This document shows, piece after piece, positions 1-6,862 of a stretch of DNA of 64,000 nucleotides. The stretch lies in NCBI GenBank assembly GCA_045599965.1, contig JAZRXA010000021.1, positions 28,680 to 92,679 on the forward strand, given 5' to 3'. The position numbers and the translations under genes were made by a program. The notes below the pieces were generated by a model that saw nothing but the letters and a program-made list of their open reading frames with translations, was not told the DNA's origin and searched no databases. Positions within the stretch are counted from its first letter, which is position 1, and the number at the start of each line of letters is the position of its first letter. The stretch is from RGIG5612 sp045599965 (GTDB lineage: Bacteria > Bacillota > Clostridia > Lachnospirales > Lachnospiraceae).

Positions 1-374
1 ATTCACTTAGAATGGAACTTCAATTACATGGTCAGAAGGTAATTGAGATTAGACCAGGTGCTGTAGAAACTAAACTTTTAGATGTAAGCACTAATAAAAT
101 TAAAAGATTTGTAGATAATACTAAGCTCTATAAAGTCAGTGGAAAGAATTTCTTAAAAATAACAAATAGTATTGAAGCAAAAAGTATTCCAACAATAAAA
201 ATAGCAGAACTTGTTTATAAAATTCTTTGCGCTAAAAATCCAAAATTTATTTATAATATTAATAGAAATCCATTACTTTTAATTTTGAATGCATTACCAG
301 ATAGATTTCAAACGTGGATAATAAAAAAAATATTGGCGAGCAGAGCCGACACAACTTTTTTCAGAGCGTATTAG
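1..374 (+). CDS. Short-chain dehydrogenase/reductase, C-terminal part (cut by window edge)
   Basis: The frame is open from the window edge (first full codon at position 3, reading S-L-R-M-E-L), so this is the 3' third of a longer gene. A PGAVET segment about 20 residues into the visible part, preceded by a hydrophobic V-x-E-I-R strand, is the PG motif that follows the YxxxK active site in classical SDR oxidoreductases. The Rossmann glycine motif and catalytic Tyr/Lys lie outside the window. The last 12 codons (from about 336) and the stop lie inside a 72-base dispersed repeat, so the natural C-terminus has probably been replaced. Substrate unknown. Confidence 0.7.
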   Translation, partial: SLRMELQLHGQKVIEIRPGAVETKLLDVSTNKIKRFVDNTKLYKVSGKNFLKITNSIEAKSIPTIKIAELVYKILCAKNPKFIYNINRNPLLLILNALPDRFQTWIIKKILASRADTTFFRAY

Positions 375-407
375 CGGGTGAAAAAAAATAGTGCGGGATG
401 CGAGCAT
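336..407 (+). repeat. Dispersed 72-base imperfect hairpin repeat, copy 1
   Basis: This segment starts GCGAGCAGAGCCG and ends GCGGGATGCGAGCAT. It matches, in reverse complement, two tandem copies at 61495-61651. The centre can fold: a TTTTTTCA arm faces TGAAAAAA around a GAGCG-TATTA-GCGGG loop. It covers the end of the SDR gene and stops 12 bases before the probable ATG of the MATE gene. This copy has drifted in the right arm (AAAAAAAATAGTG where the others have AAAAAAGTTCGT). Confidence 0.85.
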
Positions 408-419
408 AAGTATAAAACA

Positions 420-1802
420 ATGGGAATTTTTACGAAAAACAAAATCTTTTATAAGAAAGTATTTACAATAATGTTGCCAATTTTATTTCAAAATGTGGTA
501 ACTAATTTAGTAAGCCTTGTTGACAATATAATGGTCGGTCAAGTAGGAACCGAACCTATGTCGGGTGTTGCTATTGCGAATCAATTAATTTTTGTTTTTC
601 TTTTAAGTATTTTCGGCGGAATATCAGGTGCCGGAATTTATACATCTCAATTTTATGGTCAAGGCAATAATAAGGGCATTGCACATTCTTTCAAGATGAA
701 GTTGTATCTTGCTATAGGTTGTGTTATTGTTTTTGCTTTTATTTTCTTTGTATTTGGTTCAGATCTAATAAATATTTTCTTGCATGAAGGTAATGAAAAT
801 CTTGATTTGAATGCAACATTTAATTATGGTCTTCATTATCTAAGAATAATGACAATTCAGATGATTCCGTTTGCTCTTATGCAGGTATATTCTTCTACCA
901 TAAAAGAATGCGGCGAAACTATGTTACCACTTAAAGCTAGTTTGATTGCTGTTGCAGTTAATGTAGTAGGTAACTATATTCTTATTTTTGGAAAGTTTGG
1001 AGCGCCAGCTTTAGGTGTAACTGGTGCAGCTATAGCAACTATTATCGCAAGATTTGTTGAGTGCGCAATTCTTATTATTTACACTCATAAAAATAAGGAA
1101 AGATTTTTATTTATTAAAGAAGTATTTAAGTCATTTAAAATCCCAATTGGCTTAGCAAAAGAAATGATTAAGAAGACATTACCACTTTTAATAAATGAAG
1201 TATTGTGGTCTGCAGGAATAGCTATGCTTAATCAATGCTATTCAATGAGAGGATTAGAAGTTGTTTCAGCAACAAATATATCATCAACAGTCGTTAATCT
1301 TTTTTCATGCGGTATGATGGCTATGGGAACGACAATATCAATTATGGTAGGTCAAAGATTAGGACAGGGCAAGCTAAAAGAAGCAATAAAAGAGGATAAG
1401 CTTCTTATTACATTGTCAGTATGCATCACTATATTGCTTGCCGGAATATTAGCTTTGTGTGCATCGCCAATAGCTAATATATATAACACAACCGATATGG
1501 TTAAGACATTAGCAACGAGATTCTTATGGGTTTCTGCATTGTTTATGCCTTTTGATGCAATTACGCATGGGTCTTATTTTACATTAAGAAGTGGTGGGAA
1601 AACTTTAATTACATTTTTATTTGATTCATTTTTCCTTTGGGCTGTATATGTAACAACAGCATTTATACTTTCGAGATTTACAACTCTTCCTATATTTGCA
1701 ATTTATTTTATAGTTAATTCGTTATATGTTTTAAAAAGCATAATAGGAATAATAATGGTACGATCAAAGAAGTGGGTTGTTAACCTAGTAGAAAATAAAT
1801 GA
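420..1802 (+). CDS. MATE family multidrug/organic cation efflux transporter
   Basis: The product is about 460 residues and highly hydrophobic, with roughly 12 predicted membrane segments. The N-terminal LPILFQNVV...LVDNIMVGQVG pattern is typical of MatE domains, which export drugs or metabolites in exchange for Na+ or H+. I prefer the ATG at 420. A GTG at 378 would add 14 residues, but these are encoded within or just beyond the repeat. No Shine-Dalgarno is visible before the ATG. The stop overlaps the next start (ATGA, 1799-1802), so the two are translationally coupled. Substrate cannot be read from sequence. Confidence 0.9.
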   Translation: MGIFTKNKIFYKKVFTIMLPILFQNVVTNLVSLVDNIMVGQVGTEPMSGVAIANQLIFVFLLSIFGGISGAGIYTSQFYGQGNNKGIAHSFKMKLYLAIGCVIVFAFIFFVFGSDLINIFLHEGNENLDLNATFNYGLHYLRIMTIQMIPFALMQVYSSTIKECGETMLPLKASLIAVAVNVVGNYILIFGKFGAPALGVTGAAIATIIARFVECAILIIYTHKNKERFLFIKEVFKSFKIPIGLAKEMIKKTLPLLINEVLWSAGIAMLNQCYSMRGLEVVSATNISSTVVNLFSCGMMAMGTTISIMVGQRLGQGKLKEAIKEDKLLITLSVCITILLAGILALCASPIANIYNTTDMVKTLATRFLWVSALFMPFDAITHGSYFTLRSGGKTLITFLFDSFFLWAVYVTTAFILSRFTTLPIFAIYFIVNSLYVLKSIIGIIMVRSKKWVVNLVENK

Positions 1803-3220
1803 AAAATAAATTCGATATTATTATAATTGGTGGCGGTGTTTTAGGTTGTATGTGCGCCAGAACATTCGCTAAATATGATTTAAACATTTGTGTCTTAGAA
1901 AAAAGAGAAGACGTCGCTACTGGCATGACTAAATCTAATCTAGGAATAGTTTATGCTGGATATGATATGAAACCAGGTTCATTAAAAGCTTCTCTTTGCG
2001 TTAAAGCTAATGAAACTTTAGAGGAAACATGCAAAGAGTTAGATGTTCCTTTTATTAGAACTGGTTCTTTAATGGTTTCATACGGTCCTAAAGGTGATGC
2101 CTCGCTAAAAAGAAAATATAATGATGGAATTAAGAATGGAATAAAAGGTCTTAATCTAATAAGTGGACAAGAAGCTGAAAAGCTAGAACCTAATATTAAA
2201 AAAGGAATAACAAGTGCGCTTTTAAGTGAAACAACAGCTCTAGTATTCCCATTTAGTCTATGCATTGCAGCATATGAAAATGCAAAAGATAATAGCGTTA
2301 AATTTAAATTTGAAGAAGAAGTTATTAATTTAGATTATCTAGAAGATGGTATAAAAGTAACTACAACTTTAGATACATATTTTGCAAAAAGTGTTATTAA
2401 TTGCTCGGGCGTATATTCTGATAAAGTTAGAGAATTTTGTAATGAGCCTTCAATTAAAAATCAACTTTCTCATGCAGATTACATTGTTTACGATGAAACA
2501 GCTTCTTTTCAAATTAATCATGTAATTTTTAATGAAAGTGAAGATAAAACTAATAAGTTTGAAATAATTCCAACTATGTTTACTAATATAATTGTTGGTG
2601 CTAGCCATATTGATTGGGATGAAGATTATAATGATACTACTTTTGATAAAGGAGTAGATGAGTTATTAAGTTTTACAAAAGAAATGCTTCCAAATCTTAA
2701 TCAAAATTTATTAGTCAATCAATTTGGTGGACTAAGAAACGATGCAGTTGATTCTAAGGATGAAAACAAACATATAAATGATTTGTGTGTATTAGATGAT
2801 AATGGACTTATTAGTTTAATCGGCCTTAAAACTCCGGGCATGACTATATCTGAAGAGCTTTCGAAACATGTATTAAATATTGCAAAAAAATATTTAGGAG
2901 ATTTAAAAGAAAATTCTAACTTTAATCCTATAAGAAAAGGTTATACTTTTATTTTTAATCCAGCTGATTACAACCCTAAACTTCATGGTGAATTAGTTTG
3001 TAAATGCAATAATGTTTATGAAATTACTATAAGAGAAGCAATAAGAAAAGGCGCAACGACGGTTAATGGTGTTAGAAGAAGAACCGGTGCTTCTATGGGA
3101 AGATGTCAAGGTTCTTATTGTGAAAATAAGATTGTCGAACTTATAGCTGATGAATTAAAATTAGAAAAGAGCGAAATTACTAAAGATGGAAAGGGTAGTC
3201 AAATAATTTTTGACAGATAA
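1799..3220 (+). CDS. GlpA-like NAD(P)/FAD-dependent oxidoreductase with C-terminal [2Fe-2S] BFD domain
   Basis: The 473-residue product begins with an FAD-binding GGGVLG motif (residues 11-16) and a DAO/glycerol-3-phosphate dehydrogenase-like body. The C-terminus carries four cysteines (about 401, 403, 436, 441) in a C-x-C-x32-C-x4-C pattern, which is the BFD-type [2Fe-2S] site. This arrangement is common in anaerobic GlpA-like dehydrogenases, often annotated as FAD/NAD(P)-dependent oxidoreductases. It overlaps the MATE gene by 4 bases and is followed after 3 bases by an EamA transporter. A role in glycerol-3-phosphate or 2-hydroxyacid oxidation is inference. Confidence 0.85.
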   Translation: MKNKFDIIIIGGGVLGCMCARTFAKYDLNICVLEKREDVATGMTKSNLGIVYAGYDMKPGSLKASLCVKANETLEETCKELDVPFIRTGSLMVSYGPKGDASLKRKYNDGIKNGIKGLNLISGQEAEKLEPNIKKGITSALLSETTALVFPFSLCIAAYENAKDNSVKFKFEEEVINLDYLEDGIKVTTTLDTYFAKSVINCSGVYSDKVREFCNEPSIKNQLSHADYIVYDETASFQINHVIFNESEDKTNKFEIIPTMFTNIIVGASHIDWDEDYNDTTFDKGVDELLSFTKEMLPNLNQNLLVNQFGGLRNDAVDSKDENKHINDLCVLDDNGLISLIGLKTPGMTISEELSKHVLNIAKKYLGDLKENSNFNPIRKGYTFIFNPADYNPKLHGELVCKCNNVYEITIREAIRKGATTVNGVRRRTGASMGRCQGSYCENKIVELIADELKLEKSEITKDGKGSQIIFDR

Positions 3221-3223
3221 CTA

Positions 3224-4123
3224 ATGAAAAAGATATTGCCAATTTTATCAATTATATTTGCAGGTATATTTTGGGGTTGTTTAAGTTTATTTCTTAGACC
3301 ACTTCAAAGTTATGGCTTAGATGGAATGCAAACTGCAACAATTAAAGTTGTTTTTGCAACAATTATCTATTTTTTTATTATTTTGTTTTATAACCCTAAA
3401 CTTTTTAAGATTAATTTGAAAGATATTTGGATTTTTATATTTATCGGAATTATATGTATAAGTTTGTTTTCATTTTTATATTTTCAAACGGTTATTATGT
3501 CAGAAGTTGCTGTTGCTGTTGTACTTTTGTATACTTCACCTATCTTTGTTCTTATTTGTTCAGCTTTTATATTTAAAGAAAAGATTACAGTATTAAAAAT
3601 TGTTGCTTCAATAATTACTGTAGTAGGTTGTATTTTTGTATCTGGTGTTATAAATGGCACAGCTATAATAACTCCTATGGTTTTACTTACCGGTCTTTTA
3701 TCAGGATTAATTTTTGGATTACATAATATATTTGTTAGAATTGCCGGAACTAGAAATTATAATGGACTTACAATTAACTTTTATGCTTTTTTCATTGGTA
3801 TGATTTTTATTTTACCATTCGGAAAAGTTAGTGATACAATTTGTGTATTTAAAGAAAACCCTATTGCTATTTTATGGGGAATAGGTCTAGCTTTAATTAA
3901 TGCAGTATTAGCTTACTTTTTGTTTTCTACTGGATTACGATACATTCCATCTTCAACCGCCTCTATATTGGTTGCAACAGAACCTATGGTTGGATCGATA
4001 TTAGGAATGTGCGTGTTTCATGAAAGTCATGATATTTTTAAGATATTAGGAGTAGTATTTATTGTCATTTCAATTGTTTTAATGAATATTAAATGGAGAA
4101 ATAATGAAAAATTTCAAAGTTAA
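3224..4123 (+). CDS. EamA (DMT superfamily) transporter
   Basis: A 299-residue hydrophobic protein with about ten membrane segments in two halves. Each half carries an EamA-like pattern: IFWGCLSLFLRP near residue 20, with L-x-Y-T-S-P after the first-half helices, and ATEPMVGSILG in the second half. Family members export amino acids or other metabolites; the substrate here is unknown. The start is 3 bases after the flavoprotein stop and the end overlaps thiT by 20 bases, which indicates one operon. Confidence 0.85.
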   Translation: MKKILPILSIIFAGIFWGCLSLFLRPLQSYGLDGMQTATIKVVFATIIYFFIILFYNPKLFKINLKDIWIFIFIGIICISLFSFLYFQTVIMSEVAVAVVLLYTSPIFVLICSAFIFKEKITVLKIVASIITVVGCIFVSGVINGTAIITPMVLLTGLLSGLIFGLHNIFVRIAGTRNYNGLTINFYAFFIGMIFILPFGKVSDTICVFKENPIAILWGIGLALINAVLAYFLFSTGLRYIPSSTASILVATEPMVGSILGMCVFHESHDIFKILGVVFIVISIVLMNIKWRNNEKFQS

Positions 4124-4643
4124 AACTTTAGTATTTTCTGCTGTTGCTATTGCACTTGCAACAGTTACTTCTTTAATAAAAATTATTGATTTACCAATGG
4201 GTGGAGCAGTAACATTATTTAGTATGTTATTTGTAACATTAATTGGTTATTGGTTTGGACCTTTTGTTGGAATATTAGCTGCTATTGTTTATGGCATAAT
4301 TCAATTTATAACGGGTCCATCATTTTATTCATTTTTACAATTTCTTTTTGATTACATTTTTGCATTTGGATGTTTAGGCCTTTCAGGTTTCTTTAATAAA
4401 TTTAAACATGGTTTGCAAATAGGTTATCTAGTTTCAATATTTGGAAGATTTGTTTTCGGAGTTCTTTCAGGAGTTTTCTTCTTTGCAGCTTACGCAGAAG
4501 GAACAGGCTTTGGTCCTTTAATTTATTCGATTTTATATAATGGTTCTTATATAGGATTAGAAGGAGCAATAACAATAATAATTCTATTTATTCCACCTGT
4601 GCGCAAAGGAATTAATTACATAAAAAAACTTGCGTTATCTTAA
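4104..4643 (+). CDS. thiT: Energy-coupled thiamine transporter S component ThiT
   Basis: A 179-residue membrane protein with about six helices. The order DLPMGGAVTLFSMLFV, then YWFGPFVGILAAIVYG, then FLQFLFDYIFAFGCLGLSG matches ThiT, the substrate-binding S component of ECF transporters. ThiT docks on a shared EcfAAT module encoded elsewhere. The ATG lies within the end of the EamA gene with a good GGAG site 6 bases upstream. I found no TPP riboswitch upstream, so regulation would come from the operon promoter outside this stretch. Confidence 0.8.
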   Translation: MKNFKVKTLVFSAVAIALATVTSLIKIIDLPMGGAVTLFSMLFVTLIGYWFGPFVGILAAIVYGIIQFITGPSFYSFLQFLFDYIFAFGCLGLSGFFNKFKHGLQIGYLVSIFGRFVFGVLSGVFFFAAYAEGTGFGPLIYSILYNGSYIGLEGAITIIILFIPPVRKGINYIKKLALS

Positions 4644-4674
4644 ATTTCACATTGTTTAATTATTAATTAATTTA

Positions 4675-4732
4675 TTGAATTAATATCGTTAGAGCGATAT
4701 AATATTTTATAGTATATATCGTTAAAACGATA
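4675..4732 (+). promoter_or_regulatory. Promoter with two inverted-repeat operators before the DUF3990/HTH pair
   Basis: A -35 TTGAAT (4675-4680) and -10 TATAAT (4698-4703) are separated by exactly 17 bases. An inverted repeat ATATCG-TTAGAG-CGATAT (4683-4700) fills the spacer and touches the -10. A second, TATCGTT-AA-AACGATA (4717-4732), lies just after the expected start site. The centres are 33 bases apart, about three helical turns. Both share TATCGTT/CGATA half-sites, so binding by one repressor, most simply the HTH protein encoded by the second gene, is the natural inference. Confidence 0.7.
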
Positions 4733-4750
4733 CTTATTTGGAGGCGAATT

Positions 4751-5422
4751 ATTTATATTTATCATGGTTCTGAAAAGATAATACAAGGTCCACTATATAA
4801 CTTTGGCAATAATTCAAATGATTTTGGCCAAGGCTTTTATTGCTGTGACAATGAAGAGATTGCAAAACAATGGGCAGTTCAAAATAGAACCAATGGTTTT
4901 ATAAATGCATATGAAATTAATTTTGAATATTTTAATATATTAGACCTTACAAGTAATGAATATCATATATTAAACTGGTTAGCTCTTGTATTAAATAATA
5001 AACATGTAGAAGAAAGAAATAGAGCGTTAGTTAAGATCAAAGAATATATCAAAGAAGAATTTTCGCCTAATTTGAAAAAGATAGATGTTATTAAAGGATA
5101 TAGGGCAGATAATTCGTTTTTTATTGCTATTCGAAGGTTTTTACTAGGAGAAATATCTTTACACAAGTTTAATTATCTTGTGCAAGCAAATAACTTGTGT
5201 AATCAACTTGTGCTTATTAGCGAAAAGTCTATAAATGCTTTAGATTTTAAATATGCACAAAATGTTGACTTAAACAATTACTATCAAAGGATAATTGATT
5301 CTGATTTAGATTTTCAAAATCAGCTTAATAGTAAAAATGATAATGATTATATATTTATAAATGATATATATAATGACAGGTGGAGAAACAACGATGACCG
5401 CTTACAACGAATTATACATTGA
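4751..5422 (+). CDS. DUF3990 domain protein (ADP-ribosyltransferase-fold, toxin-like), apparent ATT start
   Basis: The frame reads Y-I-Y-H-G-S, then DFGQGFYC, AKQWA, and later KGYRADNSFF with a C-terminal helix-rich part. This is the DUF3990 pattern, a family placed in the ADP-ribosyltransferase fold. A strong GGAGG at 4740-4744 sits 6 bases before an ATT at 4751, exactly where the family normally starts. No in-frame ATG, GTG or TTG occurs between the upstream stop (4700) and a TTG at 5072, which would remove the first half of the domain. It is therefore either an ATT start or a start-codon mutation. The product would be 223 residues. It overlaps the HTH gene by 29 bases. Toxin activity is inferred, not shown. 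Confidence 0.75.
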   Translation: MYIYHGSEKIIQGPLYNFGNNSNDFGQGFYCCDNEEIAKQWAVQNRTNGFINAYEINFEYFNILDLTSNEYHILNWLALVLNNKHVEERNRALVKIKEYIKEEFSPNLKKIDVIKGYRADNSFFIAIRRFLLGEISLHKFNYLVQANNLCNQLVLISEKSINALDFKYAQNVDLNNYYQRIIDSDLDFQNQLNSKNDNDYIFINDIYNDRWRNNDDRLQRIIH

Positions 5423-6035
5423 AGATAGTATGAATATAATGGGCGAGATGTTCGATTTTGCAGTTAATTATCTTAACTTCGATATCGATACTTTTTATTC
5501 ATGTTTTGTTTCTTCTTATATTTCTAAAAATTTCGAGGTCGGAAACCCTAAATTTATTGCGGGTGTTTCTGGCGATGATTTAGCTATTAAAGTTCTAAAA
5601 AGCATTGGTATTGATTCTGAATATGTACCACCCGTTGCAAAAAATAATTACGAATCAACTGAATATACTATAGGTAGAATTATTGCATATTTTCAATGGA
5701 ATAAAAATGTTACTTTTAAGGAAATATCAGATAACGGATTAGCTCCAAGTGAAATAATTAAAAATTATGATTTAAGTAATTATAATCTTACAATGTTTAT
5801 AATAAAGATAGATCGAATATTTAATGAAAATTATTTTAGTAAAGAAACAAAATTAGCTTATTATAGAAAATTACGCGGGCTAACTCAAAAACAGCTTAGT
5901 GAAAAATCCGGCGTGTCATTAAGAATGGTTCAGTTATATGAACAAAGAAAAAATGATATTTCAAAAGCAAGTGTTGAAGTTGTATTATCATTATCTGATG
6001 CTTTAATGTGTGAAGTTAAAGATTTGATTAGATAA
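5394..6035 (+). CDS. HTH (Xre-type) DNA-binding protein paired with DUF3990, probable antitoxin/repressor
   Basis: The 213-residue product has an uncharacterised N-terminal domain (about 1-140, with KFIAGVSGDDLA). This resembles, from memory, a family often paired with DUF3990 genes in gut Firmicutes. The C-terminal Xre-type helix-turn-helix (about 150-213) reads KLRGLTQKQLSEKSGVSLRM. I chose the ATG at 5394 because AGGTGGAG lies 7 bases upstream; a start at 5361 lacks this. It overlaps the toxin-like gene by 29 bases, so translation is coupled. It probably binds the paired operators at 4683-4732 and restrains the first gene product. That is inference from context. Confidence 0.8.
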   Translation: MTAYNELYIEDSMNIMGEMFDFAVNYLNFDIDTFYSCFVSSYISKNFEVGNPKFIAGVSGDDLAIKVLKSIGIDSEYVPPVAKNNYESTEYTIGRIIAYFQWNKNVTFKEISDNGLAPSEIIKNYDLSNYNLTMFIIKIDRIFNENYFSKETKLAYYRKLRGLTQKQLSEKSGVSLRMVQLYEQRKNDISKASVEVVLSLSDALMCEVKDLIR

Positions 6036-6051
6036 TAATTCTATGTATAAT
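6023..6051 (+). promoter_or_regulatory. Promoter of rluF, possibly leaderless
   Basis: TTTGAT (6023-6028) and TATAAT (6046-6051) are 17 bases apart. Transcription would start 6-7 bases after the -10, at or next to the ATG at 6058. No Shine-Dalgarno precedes that ATG. The -35 lies within the end of the HTH gene. Confidence 0.55.
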
Positions 6052-6057
6052 TAAATC

Positions 6058-6813
6058 ATGAATAAAATTTCTAAAAATATTATTAAAGAAGATAATAATG
6101 AACCAGTAAGACTTAATAAATATTTAAGTGATGCTGGTTTTTGTTCTAGACGCGAGGCCGATAGACTTATTGAAGCTGGCAAAGTTTATATTGATGGAAA
6201 TATAGCTATAGTTGGCCAAAAAGTATTAAAAGGACAAGAAGTAAAAGTTGATGGACAATTAATTGAATCTAATGATGAATTAATATTAATTGCTTTTAAT
6301 AAACCTATAGGTGTTGAATGTACAACTGATACTTCAAATCCAGATAATATAATTGATTATATTAAATATCCTACAAGAATTTATCCTATTGGAAGATTAG
6401 ATAAAAATTCTAGTGGATTAATTTTACTTACTAATACTGGTGAGATTGTAAATAAGATATTAAAATCGTCTAATTATCATGAAAAAGAGTATATCGTCAA
6501 TGTAGATAAGCATATTACTAAAGATTTCTTAAATGATATGAGAAATGGTGTTGAAATTTATTTGGAAGATGATACAAAAAAAGTTATTACTAGAAAATGT
6601 GAAGTTAAACAAATAGATAAATCTACTTTTTCGATTATTTTAACCCAAGGATATAATAGGCAAATTAGAAGGATGTGCAAAGCATTAGGGTTTAATGTTC
6701 TTAAACTAAAAAGGGTTCGAATCATGAACATAACCTTAGGTAATTTACCGGTTGGACATTATAGAAATATAACTGAAAATGAACTAAATAAATTATTAAG
6801 TGGTCTTAAATAA
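6058..6813 (+). CDS. rluF: RluF-type 23S rRNA pseudouridine synthase
   Basis: A 251-residue RsuA/RluF-family enzyme. An S4 RNA-binding domain (about 17-65, with RLNKYLSDAGFCSRREAD) precedes the synthase domain. The catalytic aspartate is D115 in GRLDKNSSGL, and the C-terminal GYNRQIRRMCKALGF and RVRIMNITLG motifs are typical of the RluB/E/F branch. RluF makes pseudouridine at helix 74/75 of 23S rRNA in E. coli; the exact site here is assumed from homology. The start ATG directly follows a -10 element, so the mRNA may be leaderless. Confidence 0.85.
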   Translation: MNKISKNIIKEDNNEPVRLNKYLSDAGFCSRREADRLIEAGKVYIDGNIAIVGQKVLKGQEVKVDGQLIESNDELILIAFNKPIGVECTTDTSNPDNIIDYIKYPTRIYPIGRLDKNSSGLILLTNTGEIVNKILKSSNYHEKEYIVNVDKHITKDFLNDMRNGVEIYLEDDTKKVITRKCEVKQIDKSTFSIILTQGYNRQIRRMCKALGFNVLKLKRVRIMNITLGNLPVGHYRNITENELNKLLSGLK

Positions 6814-6828
6814 AAGGCCACTTTTTAT
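6798..6828 (+). terminator. Intrinsic terminator at the end of rluF
   Basis: Stem AAGTGGTCTT (6798-6807) pairs with AAGGCCACTT (6814-6823) with one G-T wobble, a six-base loop and a T-run. The 5' arm is within the last codons of rluF. Confidence 0.75.
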
Positions 6829-6850
6829 AGATATAATCACATAAAATTAG

Positions 6851-6861
6851 TATAATATAAT
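6851..6861 (+). promoter_or_regulatory. Tandem -10 elements directly before ligA
   Basis: TATAATATAATC carries two overlapping TATAAT boxes (6851-6856 and 6856-6861). The ligA ATG is at 6863. Use of the first box would start transcription on the ATG itself. No clear -35 is seen 17 bases upstream and no Shine-Dalgarno is present. Confidence 0.45.
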
Positions 6862-6862
6862 C

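Noticed and set aside
4644..4750. TPP or other riboswitch near thiT and the DUF3990 gene
   Set aside because: No TPP core motifs upstream of thiT; the interval is explained by the promoter and two operators.
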